A stretch of DNA of 64,000 bases from Azoarcus sp. (GCA_031285965.1 JAITVD010000052.1:26410-90409); one strand, 5' to 3'. Positions 34,986 to 44,276 are shown, counted from the first letter of the stretch. Numbers and translations are program-made. Notes: generated by a model not told the origin, from the sequence alone.

Positions 34986-36796
34986 CACGTGCGCGAACCC
35001 GCGCGGGCATCCTTGCCTGCTGCGGTTTCGCGCTCGCCATGATGCTTGCCCCGGCAAGCGCCGAATCCGCCCCCGCGCTGGAAATGCTCTGGCGAGCCAA
35101 AGCGGATGGGCGGCTGGAATGGCGCACATTCGACAGCGCGGGTAAACCCCTCGCCAGCAAACAAATCCCGGAATCGCCCACAAACGAAGCGGCAGAGCGC
35201 GGAATTGCCGAACCTTTCGAGCAACGCGCCCCGCTGGGCAGCCTTTGGAAACTCTTTGTCTACCTGTGGCTTGTCGAACAGCGCCATCCCGCGCCGGATT
35301 ACGTCTGCGCCGGAGCGCGGAACAATCCGCCCAATGCCCGCGAGCATCTTGAAGAAGAAGCCTATTGCTGCGATGTTGGCCAGGGCATTGGCCGGGAACT
35401 GGCGCTGGTGCGCTCATGCGGCCTGTTTTTCGAGCCGCGCCGCCTCGGCATTTCACCGGAAGCGTGGCGCACATTTTGGGAAGCGCGTCCCGGCGTGCTT
35501 GCCGCCGCCCCTTGGTTGGCCGACCTTGGCGCAATGAAGCCTGAGACGCTCGTCTCCCCCGCCTCCATCCTGCGGGCGCTCGAAGCCGCGCCCACCCGCG
35601 CGCGGCTTGAGGCGACCAACACCCTGCTCGCACGGCTGTTTGCGTTCTCGCCCGGACTGGAAGCAACGGGGCTGGTGCGCGGCATGGGCGGGCGCTTGCG
35701 AATCAAAACTTTTTCGTGGCATCGACCCGGCCAGCCGAAAAGGCGCTATGGCGGCGGCGCGGGCTGGCTCATCGATGGCCGACCCGTCTGGTTCGCGGGC
35801 GAAGGCTCAGGGCAGCAGGTCATGGCGCGTTACGGCTCGCATCTGGCAAAGGCGCTTGCGGAAACGCTGCCGCCAGACGCGGGAACGACCCTGCCGGGCT
35901 GCGTTCGGGTGAATTTCTTCGCCCGCTATCCGTTCGATGTCGAACTGCCAGGTGGAAAAGCCGCGCAAGAAGGTGTTCTGCATGGCCGTTTCATTGCCCG
36001 TTTTCGGAGCGGCGTCTCGATTCCTTTTGCCTCATCCGGGGAATTGGCGCTCTCCCAAGCGGACGGGCAGACCCGCATTGAGGGGCGCTTCGGCATCGAC
36101 GACTACGTTGCCCGCGTCATCGAGCGCGAAGCCGACCCGAGGGAGACTGAAGCCGCCCGCGCCTTGGCGGTTGTCATCCGCAGCTATCTGCTCAACGAAG
36201 CCGCAAAACAAGGCAATTGCCTCAATATCGACGACAGCAGCCGGAAACAGCGGGTCTCCATCCTTCAGCCGGGAAGCAAAGCCCGCGCCGCCGCTGGTTT
36301 CACAACCGGGCTGGCGCTGCACGGCGCACCCGTTGGCTATCACAGCACAACGCCCTCGAAAAACCGCTTGGCTTGGACAGAGGCCGTTGCCGCCAGCCAA
36401 CGCGGCGAAACATGGGATGCCATCTTGCTGAAAGCCTTTCCAAAATCGAACCTGGGCGCGATGGATGACCCGGCGGGCATTGCCTGCCAGCGTTTTGCCG
36501 AGGCGGAAAACTGGCTCGCGGCGCGAGCGCCGCAATGGCATCGCGCCCTCTACGCGCACCTGCCCGGATTTGAGCCTTCCCCCACGCTGCCGGATATTTG
36601 CCTGCTCCCCTACGGCCTGCCGTTCTCCGAGCAAGACAGGGGGCGCATCCATATACGCGGCCTCCGGTCAGCCGAAGACCGTATTACACTGGCGCACGAA
36701 TACCTGCATATTGGCTTGCGCCATCACCCCTCCGGGCACGATGAAAAGCTCATCGAGCACTGGGCACGCAAACTTGTTGATGAAGTCATGCCATGA
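34982..36796 (+). CDS. yfaQ: YfaQ-like DUF2300 protein, multidomain envelope protein
   Basis: 604 aa with a signal peptide (AGILACCGFALAMMLAPASA). Three segments can be seen. The first (about 60-280) contains GSLWK (Ser87-x2-Lys90), arranged like the SxxK of penicillin-binding proteins. The second (about 310-480) contains DDYVARVIEREADPRETEAARALAVVIRSYLL, very like SpoIID lytic transglycosylase cores. The third ends with AHEYLHIGLRHH (His572, Glu573, His576), a zinc-protease-like HExxH. None is proven active. ATG 34982 overlaps the yfaS stop. E. coli YfaQ is slightly shorter. A role at peptidoglycan with the macroglobulin is inference. Confidence 0.82.
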   Translation: MTRARTRAGILACCGFALAMMLAPASAESAPALEMLWRAKADGRLEWRTFDSAGKPLASKQIPESPTNEAAERGIAEPFEQRAPLGSLWKLFVYLWLVEQRHPAPDYVCAGARNNPPNAREHLEEEAYCCDVGQGIGRELALVRSCGLFFEPRRLGISPEAWRTFWEARPGVLAAAPWLADLGAMKPETLVSPASILRALEAAPTRARLEATNTLLARLFAFSPGLEATGLVRGMGGRLRIKTFSWHRPGQPKRRYGGGAGWLIDGRPVWFAGEGSGQQVMARYGSHLAKALAETLPPDAGTTLPGCVRVNFFARYPFDVELPGGKAAQEGVLHGRFIARFRSGVSIPFASSGELALSQADGQTRIEGRFGIDDYVARVIEREADPRETEAARALAVVIRSYLLNEAAKQGNCLNIDDSSRKQRVSILQPGSKARAAAGFTTGLALHGAPVGYHSTTPSKNRLAWTEAVAASQRGETWDAILLKAFPKSNLGAMDDPAGIACQRFAEAENWLAARAPQWHRALYAHLPGFEPSPTLPDICLLPYGLPFSEQDRGRIHIRGLRSAEDRITLAHEYLHIGLRHHPSGHDEKLIEHWARKLVDEVMP

Positions 36797-37626
36797 AATT
36801 TCCGCAGCCTTGCCCATCTGCCTTGCTTCTTGCCGCCGCAGCATACCTGCTGCCTCTGCCCGCCGCCGCACAGGAAAGCGCCCCGGTTGAATCTCCGCAC
36901 GGTGGATGGAATTTCAGCGGGCTGACCGACCGGAGCAAGGAAGAAGCCGTCGCCTATCCCTACAACCTCATCGACCGGGGGACGCAGCGCGGGCGCACCT
37001 TGATTCGCGGACAAATCGACAAGCGGCTGCGGGCAGAAAAGGCGGGCACGGTTGCGCCGCGCAAACCGCCGACAATCGTGGTCAACGGCAATCCGATGCC
37101 GCTCTACAGCAATGAAGAAGGCCATTTTGCCCGCCCTTACGCTTTCGGCCCCGGCTCGAACAGCATTGAGGTGCTCACCCCGGAAGGCCAACCCGTCCAA
37201 CGCCTGCAATTTTACGAAACTAATCCCGCCAGCCCCAAAGCCCAGCTACGCGCCATTTTGTCTTGGGACGACAATCAGGCCGAAATCGACCTCCACGTGC
37301 TCGCGCCTGACGGCCAGCACGTCACATGGTCCAGCCCGGTGCTCGTCGGCGGGGGCGGCATGGATGTCGACAGCGTCGATGGCGCGGGGCCGGAAATGTT
37401 TTCCGTCACCGCGCCCATGCGCGGCCCCTACCTGTTCTATATCAACTACTGGGGCAATTTCGGCAGTTCCGGCTACCACTTTGAGGAAACGCGGCAAAAG
37501 CCGCTCATCACCTGCCGCCTGACCCTTATCCTCCACGAAAACACGCCCAATGAGCGCCGCGAGAGCTTCGTCGTGCCGGTGCGCAAGGTTGGCGAGCTTT
37601 CGCATATCCGCACGCTGATTTTCTGA
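36793..37626 (+). CDS. yfaP: YfaP-like DUF2135 secreted protein, copy 1
   Basis: 277 aa with signal peptide (ALLLAAAAYLLPLPAAAQ), a beta domain (PPTIVVNGNPMPLYSNEEGHFARPYAFGPGSNSIEV) and the DUF2135 block ILSWDDNQAEIDLHVLAPDGQHVTW...GPEMFSVTAPMRGPYLFYINYWGN. The Asp-rich EIDLHV/DVDSVDGAGPE positions could bind a metal. Overlaps yfaQ by 4 bp. Function unknown beyond membership of the macroglobulin locus. Confidence 0.85.
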   Translation: MKFPQPCPSALLLAAAAYLLPLPAAAQESAPVESPHGGWNFSGLTDRSKEEAVAYPYNLIDRGTQRGRTLIRGQIDKRLRAEKAGTVAPRKPPTIVVNGNPMPLYSNEEGHFARPYAFGPGSNSIEVLTPEGQPVQRLQFYETNPASPKAQLRAILSWDDNQAEIDLHVLAPDGQHVTWSSPVLVGGGGMDVDSVDGAGPEMFSVTAPMRGPYLFYINYWGNFGSSGYHFEETRQKPLITCRLTLILHENTPNERRESFVVPVRKVGELSHIRTLIF

Positions 37627-37644
37627 ACTATCGGAATGTGACAC

Positions 37645-38427
37645 ATGAATACGCGACAAAATGAAATAAATGCCTGTTTTTTCAGACGGAACGCGGCGCT
37701 CCTCATTCCGGCGCTGGCACTCGCGCTGCTGCCTGTTCCCGCGCTGGCGGAACTGGACGCGCCTATCGCGGGCTGGCGGCTGGGCAACCCCGACACGCCT
37801 TTCTCGCAGGAAGTGCACTATCCCGCCGTGCGCCCCGGCATCGACGCCGATACGCCGGAGAGCGCCCAAATACGGGGGCGCGTCCGCGCATACGCGAAAA
37901 GCGCCGATACCGCCACGCTCGTCGTCAATGGAAACGCCATGCCGGTGCGGCTTGAGGCAGGCGGCGCGTTTGCGCGTCCCTACAGTTTCGGCGCGGGCGG
38001 AAACAGCGTCGAAGTCATTTCAGGCGAGGAACGCTCCCGCGTCCAATTCCACCAAAGCGCGAACGGGCAGTCCGTCTCCCGTCTGCGCGTCCTGCTCAGT
38101 TGGGACACTGGCGGAACCGACCTCGACCTGCATGTCGTCACGCCGAACGGCCAGCATGCGTGGTACGGGCAGCGAGCCATCAATGGCGGCGCTATCGACA
38201 TCGACGTGACCGACGGCTATGGCCCGGAGATTTTCGCCTCGGCAGCCCCGGAAAAAGGGCTGTATCAGATTTACGTCAATTTCTACGGCAGCGGTCGCGA
38301 ACTCTTGACCATCGCTCGGCTGTCCATCATCACCGATGAGAGCACACCGCACGAAAAACGCCAGGAATTTACCGTGCCGATGCGCTTTCCCGGCGAACTC
38401 GTCCTGATGCGGCAATTTATGTACTGA
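37645..38427 (+). CDS. YfaP-like DUF2135 secreted protein, copy 2
   Basis: 260 aa and clearly paralogous to the preceding gene: ATLVVNGNAMPVRLEAGGAFARPYSFGAGGNSVEV and LLSWDTGGTDLDLHVVTPNGQHAWYG...GPEIFASAAPEKGLYQIYVNFYG align along the length. Signal peptide AALLIPALALALLPVPALA. Starts 18 bp after copy 1. The six-gene composition equals the P. aeruginosa magA-F locus in number. It is the last gene of the operon. Confidence 0.85.
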   Translation: MNTRQNEINACFFRRNAALLIPALALALLPVPALAELDAPIAGWRLGNPDTPFSQEVHYPAVRPGIDADTPESAQIRGRVRAYAKSADTATLVVNGNAMPVRLEAGGAFARPYSFGAGGNSVEVISGEERSRVQFHQSANGQSVSRLRVLLSWDTGGTDLDLHVVTPNGQHAWYGQRAINGGAIDIDVTDGYGPEIFASAAPEKGLYQIYVNFYGSGRELLTIARLSIITDESTPHEKRQEFTVPMRFPGELVLMRQFMY

Positions 38428-38696
38428 TGATAATCATGGCGACACGGATGGCACAAAATAATGTATGCACATATATGCTGGCTCTATTTTTATTTTCAAA
38501 AAAGTATCCACACTAAAAGTGTCAGTACTTTTTACAGATTTATCCTGCTGACACGAAACTACAAATATAATCAATAAGATAAAAACAGGCATACTTCCTG
38601 CTAGATAAGTTTGTTTTTCATGCTTTTATGCAAAAACAAACTAGCTTGAAAACGCTCAATATAGTGCGTTTAGCTTATTCTGATGGAGGTTTCGCC
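38428..38696. promoter_or_regulatory. AT-rich intergenic region with a strong hairpin ahead of the BrnA-like gene
   Basis: About 270 bp, distinctly AT-rich, without a gene I can support. At 38600-38645 an inverted repeat is formed by GTTTGTTTTT (38609-38618) and AAAAACAAAC (38632-38641), extended by outer GCTAG/CTAGC with a small bulge. It could terminate the yfa operon or serve as the operator of the downstream antitoxin-like gene. TTGAAA at 38646 could be a -35 but a matching -10 at proper spacing was not found. Confidence 0.5.
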
Positions 38697-38918
38697 ATGA
38701 TGTTCGATTCTGTCGCAACGACTTTCGCCCAACCTGAAACCTGCAAGCATGCCGCTTTGCACAGATGCGCCCACGAAGAGGTTTCACCGGCGGAAAATGT
38801 TGAGTTTCCCCTGGACTCCGATGTGCTTGATGCCCTGCATGCAATGGGCGATGACTGGGAAACCCACTTCAATGCCATCCTGCGTAAATGGCTGCGCTCA
38901 AACCCCGTCCTGTCATAG
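38697..38918 (+). CDS. Orphan BrnA-like antitoxin / small DNA-binding protein
   Basis: 73 aa. The C-terminal half, PLDSDVLDALHAMGDDWETHFNAILRKWL, has the BrnA pattern (LD.DVL..L...G..W.T.iNAILR..L), a ribbon-helix-helix-like dimer that represses its own operon and neutralises the BrnT RNase. No BrnT toxin is seen on either side. GGAGG lies seven bases before the ATG at 38697; the longer frame to 38628 is not needed. The N-terminal half (AQPETCKHAALHRCAHEE) has His/Cys residues of unknown purpose. Confidence 0.75.
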   Translation: MMFDSVATTFAQPETCKHAALHRCAHEEVSPAENVEFPLDSDVLDALHAMGDDWETHFNAILRKWLRSNPVLS

Positions 38919-38988
38919 GGTCAGCCACGGGAATTTTAATTAGCGTAAATACTGTAAAAATCAGATACAGCGAGGCACGATATGCCGG

Positions 38989-40464
38989 TCAGCTTTCAAG
39001 ATCTCTTGCGGAAATTGCTGCCAATGCTCCGACAAGAAACAACCAAGTGCGCTCGACGCTCGACACCTCGACCCGCTCCGTGGGCGCGTGTGCGTCACGA
39101 ATTGTTGGCCCGAAGGAAATCATGTCCATCTCAGGCCACAACCAGCCGAAAACGCCGCATTCCAGTCCGGCGTGAATCACTTGGATGCGGGCTTCGCTGC
39201 TGAAGGCGCGCCGATAAACGTCCCGCGCCAGCGCCAACAGCTTCGATTCGGGGTTTGGTGTCCATACGGCTCCGGCGCCTTCGACACGGATGCCCTCGAA
39301 GCCCGAATCGGCAAAACACGCGACGATTTTGTCGCTTAAGGCATGGATGAGATGGTCGTCCGAAGAGCGCACCATCATGTTGACGTGCAGCAGCCCTTGT
39401 TCCAGCCGCAGTTCCCCGATGTTGTTGGATGTTTCGACTACGCCGGGCATTTGCTCGCTCATGCGATGCACGCCATAAGGCAGCCCGTGCAGCAAATCCA
39501 GAACCTTGCGCGTCGCGCCTAAATCAAGGGCATTGCCCGCCTCCTGCGGCGGAACAGGCTCAAAGCCGATGCGGATTCCGCTGTCCTCGGCATTCAGGCA
39601 AGCCCGCAGTCCCGTCAGGAAACTTTCAGCCTCCGCCCGCAAAACAGAAGGCGCCGACATCCAGAGCACCGCTTCGGCATCCCGCGCAATGGCGTTATGC
39701 GCCGTGCCGCCCCTCATCGAGGCAAGCTGGAAATCGATGCCTTTTTCGAGCGACTCCCGCAAAAACCGCGCCAGCAGCTTAATCGCGTTGCCGCGCTGGC
39801 GGTGGATGTCGATTCCCGAATGCCCGCCCGCCAAGCCATCGAGCCGTATGCGGACAGGCTCAAGCCCCATTGGGGCCGCCGCAAAAACCAAAGGCACGTC
39901 GGCAACCACATCGACGCTTCCCGCGCAGCCGATATAAATCTCGCCCCATTCCTCGGTATCGAGATTGATGAGCAAGCGCCCTGCCACGGCATCCCGCCCA
40001 AGCGCCGCCGCGCCATGCATGCCGGATTCTTCTTCCACGGTCAGCAGCACCTCCAGCGCGGGATGTTTGAGGTCGTCCGCCTCCAGCACCGCCAACGCCA
40101 ACGCAACCCCAATCCCGTTGTCGGCCCCGAGCGTCGTGCCGTCCGCCCTCACCCAGCCGTCTTCCAGCACGGGGCGGATGGGGTCGCGCCCGAAATCATG
40201 CGCGCTGCCGCCGCGCTTCTGGCACACCATGTCCAGATGCCCTTGCAGCACAACGCCCGGACAGTTTTCATATCCCGCCGTCGCGGGCTTGGCAATGACA
40301 AGATTGCCACGGGCATCGCTCCTCGCGCTCAGCCCGCGCTTGGCGGCCCATTCCAGCAAAGCGCCGCGCACGGCGGCTTCATGCCCAGAGGCGCGGGGAA
40401 TCTGGCAAAGCCTCAAAAAATGCCGCCAGACGGCGACGGGCTGCAAGCGGGATAAATTGTTCAT
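38989..40464 (-). CDS. pepD: Aminoacyl-histidine dipeptidase (cytosol nonspecific dipeptidase)
   Basis: An M20/PepD metallopeptidase of 491 aa that cleaves dipeptides such as carnosine in the cytoplasm. Zn ligands and catalytic residues sit in VLQGHLDMVCQK, TTLGADNGIGVALALAVLE, TVEEESGMHGA and NLDTEEWGEIYIGCAGS. The C-terminal HAGLECGVFGWLWPEMDMISFGPTIRDAHAPTERVE is typical. Length fits the family. Divergent from mfd. Confidence 0.95.
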   Translation of the reverse strand: MNNLSRLQPVAVWRHFLRLCQIPRASGHEAAVRGALLEWAAKRGLSARSDARGNLVIAKPATAGYENCPGVVLQGHLDMVCQKRGGSAHDFGRDPIRPVLEDGWVRADGTTLGADNGIGVALALAVLEADDLKHPALEVLLTVEEESGMHGAAALGRDAVAGRLLINLDTEEWGEIYIGCAGSVDVVADVPLVFAAAPMGLEPVRIRLDGLAGGHSGIDIHRQRGNAIKLLARFLRESLEKGIDFQLASMRGGTAHNAIARDAEAVLWMSAPSVLRAEAESFLTGLRACLNAEDSGIRIGFEPVPPQEAGNALDLGATRKVLDLLHGLPYGVHRMSEQMPGVVETSNNIGELRLEQGLLHVNMMVRSSDDHLIHALSDKIVACFADSGFEGIRVEGAGAVWTPNPESKLLALARDVYRRAFSSEARIQVIHAGLECGVFGWLWPEMDMISFGPTIRDAHAPTERVEVSSVERTWLFLVGALAAISARDLES

Positions 40465-40705
40465 GGCGGGTTCGCTTCAAAAATATCGGCGGCAGGCTGG
40501 AGGAATACAACAGAGCCGGAAGCCGTGGATGATAGCGACCCGCATGGTTCGCGCCAACCCAAAGGGTTCCGGCATCGGGGTAACATACACGCCCCGCCGC
40601 CCGCCCATCACCTTCTAACTCACCGCCTTTCCCTCAAAAATAGCGCCCCCGCCGCATCGAGATTCTGACCGGCAAAACGGCGTATCCATTTTTCCCGCTA
40701 CCGCA
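40465..40705. other. Divergent pepD/mfd intergenic region
   Basis: About 240 bp, GC-rich, with no recognisable gene, RNA or clear promoter hexamers. It must contain the promoters of pepD (minus) and mfd (plus). Nothing further is supported. Confidence 0.4.
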
Positions 40706-43700
40706 ATGCCTGCTTCATCTGCCCTCGCTTCCCTCCTGCCTTCTCTCTCAAAGCTGAATCTTCCCAAGTCCGGCACGCGGCTCACCCTGCCGGAATTGCC
40801 CGGTTCCAGCGACGCGCTGGCGATTGCCGCGCTGGCGGAGCGCGGGCAAATGCTCACGGTCATCACCGCGCAGCCCGCCGAAGCCCAGCGGCTTGCGGAC
40901 GAAATCCTCTGGTTCGCGCCGCATCTCAAAGTCCGGCTGCTGCCCGACTGGGAAACGCTTCCCTACGACAGTTTTTCGCCGCACCAAGATTTGATTTCCG
41001 AGCGCCTCTCCACGCTCCATGCCGTAAGCCGCAACGAAGCCAACGTGCTGGTCGCTCCGGCAAGCACCGCGCTTTATCGGATGGCGCCGCCCGCGTTTCT
41101 GGCGGCCTATACCTTTTTCCTCAAGCAGGGAGACGCGCTCGAAACGGAACCTCTGCGCATGCAATTGGCGCTGGGCGGATACCACTGCGTCACGCAGGTC
41201 ATCAGCCCCGGCGAATTCGCGGTGCGCGGCGGGCTGATCGACCTTTTCCCGATGGGTTCGACGCTGCCGCTGCGCATCGACCTTTTCGACGAGCGCATCG
41301 AGAGCATCAAAACGTTCGACCCCGACACCCAGCGCACCGTCTATCCGGTGAAGGAAGTCCGCTTATTGCCCGCGCATGAATTTCCGTCCGATGAAGCGGG
41401 GCGCACCCGGTTCCGGGGGCGTTTCCGCGAGGCTTTCGAGGGCGACCCCAGCCGCGCCGCCATCTATAAAGATGTCTCGAACGGCATCATTCCGGCGGGC
41501 ATCGAATACTACCTGCCGCTTTTCTTTGAAGAGACGGCAACGCTTTTCGACTACCTGCCCGCCGCCGCCCCCGTGCTCCTGCACCATGACGTGCAGCAAG
41601 CCATTGGCGGCTTTTGGCACGACACCCGCTCGCGCTACCAAATGCTGCGCGGCGACCGCGCACGGCCCGTGCTCGCGCCCGAGGCGCTTTTCCTGAAAGA
41701 AGATGAGTTTTTCGCCGCCCTCCATGACCGCCCAAGATTGGCGCTGGCGGCAGCCAAAGCAAGCCCCCCTTCCCCTTCGGGAACGGGCGCGGAAAACGGA
41801 CTCGGCGACATGCCACGGCTTTCCTCCTCTGAACCTCTTCTCCAAAAGGGAGAGGGAAAACCCCCGTTCCGCGCCCTCCCCTTGCCCCCGCTTGCCGTCG
41901 ACCGCAAGGCTGCCGAACCTCTGCATCTTTTCAAAGCGTTCCGCGCCCAATTCGCTGGCCGCGTGTTGCTGCTGGCCGAATCGCCGGGACGGCGCGAGAC
42001 CATGCTCGAATTCTTCGGGGAGCGCGGCGAAGCGCCGAGCATCTGCGCCAGTTTCGCCGCTTTCGCTGAAGCGGATGAACCCAACTTTGCCATTGCCACC
42101 TCCCCGCTGTCCGCCGGTTTCATCCTGCCGGAAGCGGGGCTGGCCATCATCACCGAAAACGAAATCTATACCGCCGCCCGCGCGCGCGGACGGCGCGATA
42201 CGCGCAGGGCCACGACGATGGAAGGCTGGCTGCGCGACCTCTCCGAATTGAAACCCGGCGACCCGGTCGTGCATGCCTCCCACGGCATTGGCCGCTACCT
42301 CGGGCTTGTCCACATGGATTTGGGCGGAAACGAGGCCGAACTGCTGCACCTTGAATACGCGGGCGGCGACAAGCTCTATGTACCGGTCTCACAGTTGCAT
42401 GTCATCACCCGCTACGCCGGCGCCGACCCCGAATCCGTCAGCCTGCACCGCCTCGGCTCCGGCCAATGGGAAAAAGCGTGCAAAAAAGCCGCCCAACAGG
42501 CACATGACACCGCAGCCGAACTGCTCGCCCTCTATGCCGCCCGCGCCGCCCGCCCCGGTGTGCGCTTCAACTTCGATGCCCACGATTTAGATGCCTTTGC
42601 CGAAGGCTTCGGCTTTGAGACTACGCCCGACCAGCAAAGCGCCATTGAAGCCGTGGTCGCCGACATGAAATCAGGCCGCCCGATGGACAGGCTCGTTTGC
42701 GGTGACGTGGGCTTTGGCAAAACCGAAGTGGCGCTTCGCGCCGCGTTCGTCGCTATCCAGGACGGCTATCAGGTCGCGGTGCTCTGCCCCACCACGCTGC
42801 TGGCCGAGCAGCACTTTCAGACCTTTTCCGACCGCTATGCCGACTGGCCCGTCAAGATTGCTGAACTCTCGCGCTTCAAATCGCAGAAAGAACAGGCTCA
42901 GGCGCTCGCCCAACTGGCCGAAGGCAAGGTTGACATCATCATCGGCACTCATCGCTTGCTGCAAAAAGATGTGCGCTTCAAGCGGCTGGGGCTTGTCGTC
43001 GTCGATGAAGAGCATCGTTTCGGCGTGCGCCAGAAAGAAATCCTCAAGCAGCTTCGCAGCGAGGTCGACATCCTCACACTTACCGCCACCCCGATTCCCC
43101 GCACCTTGGGCATGGCGATGGAGGGGCTGCGCGAATTCTCTGTCATCGCCACGCCGCCCCAGAAACGGCTGGCCGTCAAGACTTTTGTCCAGAACATGAG
43201 CAAGGGCATTGTTCGGGAAGCGGCGCTGCGCGAGTTCAAGCGCGGCGGGCAAGTCTACTTCCTGCACAACGAGGTCGATACCATCGAGAACATGCGGAGC
43301 GAACTGGAAAAGCTCCTGCCCGAAGCGCGCATCGCCGTCGGCCACGGGCAACTGCCCGAGCGCGAGCTTGAGCGCGTCATGCGCGACTTCACCCAGCAGC
43401 GGACGAATCTCCTGCTCTGCACCACTATCATCGAAACGGGCATCGACATTCCCACCGCCAACACCATCGTCATCAACCGCGCCGACCGCTTCGGCCTCGC
43501 CCAGCTTCACCAGCTTCGGGGGCGTGTCGGGCGCAGCCACCACCAAGCCTACGCTTACCTGCTCACCGACGCGGACGCGAAACCCTCCGCGCAGGCAAAA
43601 AGGCGGCTTGAGGCCATTTCCATGATGGAAGAGCTTGGCTCCGGCTTCTACCTCGCCATGCACGACCTCGAAATCCGGGGCGCGGGCGAAGTCCTCGGCG

Positions 43701-44257
43701 ACCAACAATCCGGGGAAATTGCCCAAGTCGGCTTTTCCATGTACAGCGAAATGCTCAAACGCGCCGTTCGCGCCCTGCAATCCGGTCAGGAACCCGGCAT
43801 CGAAAGCCCGCTCGACGCTATCTCCGAAATCAACCTCCACGCACCCGCGCTCCTGCCAACCGACTACTGCCCCGACGTGCAGGAGCGCCTCACGCTCTAC
43901 AAGCGGCTCGCCAGCAGCGACACCGAGGACGAACTCATCGGCCTGCGCGAGGAGCTTGTCGACCGCTTCGGCAAGCTGCCCCCGCAAACCCAAGCCCTCA
44001 TCGAAACCCACCGTCTGCGCCAATTCCTGCGCCCTTGGCACATCCTCAAGCTCGATGCCTCCCCCAAGCAAATCGCCATCCAGTTCGGGAAAAACGCTCC
44101 CATCGACCCCGTGAAAGTGATTCTCCTCGTCCAGCAAAACAAGCACACCCGCATGTCCGGGCCAGACAGGCTCGTCCGCCAGGCAGACCTGCCCGATTTG
44201 CGCCAGCGGGTGGAAGAAACAAAAAGGCTGCTGGAGGAGGTGCGGCAATCTAATTAG
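40706..44257 (+). CDS. mfd: Transcription-repair coupling factor
   Basis: 1183 aa. Mfd removes RNA polymerase stalled at DNA lesions and recruits UvrA. The UvrB-homologous N-terminal module has LLPDWETLPYDSFSPHQDLISERL and EYYLPLFFEETATLFDYLP; the RNAP-interaction domain has VHASHGIGRYLGL; the translocase has Walker A GDVGFGKTEVALRAAF, DEEH in VVDEEHRFGVRQKE, LTATPIPRTLGMA, and motif VI QLRGRVGRSHHQAYAYLL. Around residues 353-390 a Pro/Ser/Gly-rich stretch interrupts the domain between RPRLALAAAKA and LPPLAVDRKA; it is encoded by a palindromic repeat. Otherwise intact. Confidence 0.97.
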   Translation: MPASSALASLLPSLSKLNLPKSGTRLTLPELPGSSDALAIAALAERGQMLTVITAQPAEAQRLADEILWFAPHLKVRLLPDWETLPYDSFSPHQDLISERLSTLHAVSRNEANVLVAPASTALYRMAPPAFLAAYTFFLKQGDALETEPLRMQLALGGYHCVTQVISPGEFAVRGGLIDLFPMGSTLPLRIDLFDERIESIKTFDPDTQRTVYPVKEVRLLPAHEFPSDEAGRTRFRGRFREAFEGDPSRAAIYKDVSNGIIPAGIEYYLPLFFEETATLFDYLPAAAPVLLHHDVQQAIGGFWHDTRSRYQMLRGDRARPVLAPEALFLKEDEFFAALHDRPRLALAAAKASPPSPSGTGAENGLGDMPRLSSSEPLLQKGEGKPPFRALPLPPLAVDRKAAEPLHLFKAFRAQFAGRVLLLAESPGRRETMLEFFGERGEAPSICASFAAFAEADEPNFAIATSPLSAGFILPEAGLAIITENEIYTAARARGRRDTRRATTMEGWLRDLSELKPGDPVVHASHGIGRYLGLVHMDLGGNEAELLHLEYAGGDKLYVPVSQLHVITRYAGADPESVSLHRLGSGQWEKACKKAAQQAHDTAAELLALYAARAARPGVRFNFDAHDLDAFAEGFGFETTPDQQSAIEAVVADMKSGRPMDRLVCGDVGFGKTEVALRAAFVAIQDGYQVAVLCPTTLLAEQHFQTFSDRYADWPVKIAELSRFKSQKEQAQALAQLAEGKVDIIIGTHRLLQKDVRFKRLGLVVVDEEHRFGVRQKEILKQLRSEVDILTLTATPIPRTLGMAMEGLREFSVIATPPQKRLAVKTFVQNMSKGIVREAALREFKRGGQVYFLHNEVDTIENMRSELEKLLPEARIAVGHGQLPERELERVMRDFTQQRTNLLLCTTIIETGIDIPTANTIVINRADRFGLAQLHQLRGRVGRSHHQAYAYLLTDADAKPSAQAKRRLEAISMMEELGSGFYLAMHDLEIRGAGEVLGDQQSGEIAQVGFSMYSEMLKRAVRALQSGQEPGIESPLDAISEINLHAPALLPTDYCPDVQERLTLYKRLASSDTEDELIGLREELVDRFGKLPPQTQALIETHRLRQFLRPWHILKLDASPKQIAIQFGKNAPIDPVKVILLVQQNKHTRMSGPDRLVRQADLPDLRQRVEETKRLLEEVRQSN
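41762..41876. repeat. Palindromic repeat inserted in frame within mfd
   Basis: The segment has two hairpin-forming pieces, CCTTCCCCTTCGGGAACGGG near the left end and CCTCTTCTCC-AAAA-GGGAGAGGG (41834-41857) near the right, in the style of intergenic CCCTCTCCC/GGGAGAGGG repeats. Translated, it gives about 38 low-complexity residues without homology to Mfd. It keeps the reading frame. Similar arms occur in the serB-synthase gap at 7641-7665. Confidence 0.6.
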
Positions 44258-44276
44258 CAGGAATGGAGCTAGGGTT

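Noticed and set aside
33678-35666. Open frame of 662 codons antisense to yfaS/yfaQ
   Set aside because: Same reason: shadow frame of a high-GC coding region, with no domain signal.
42671-44248. Open frame of 525 codons antisense to the mfd helicase part
   Set aside because: Mirror of the conserved helicase motifs; not a gene.
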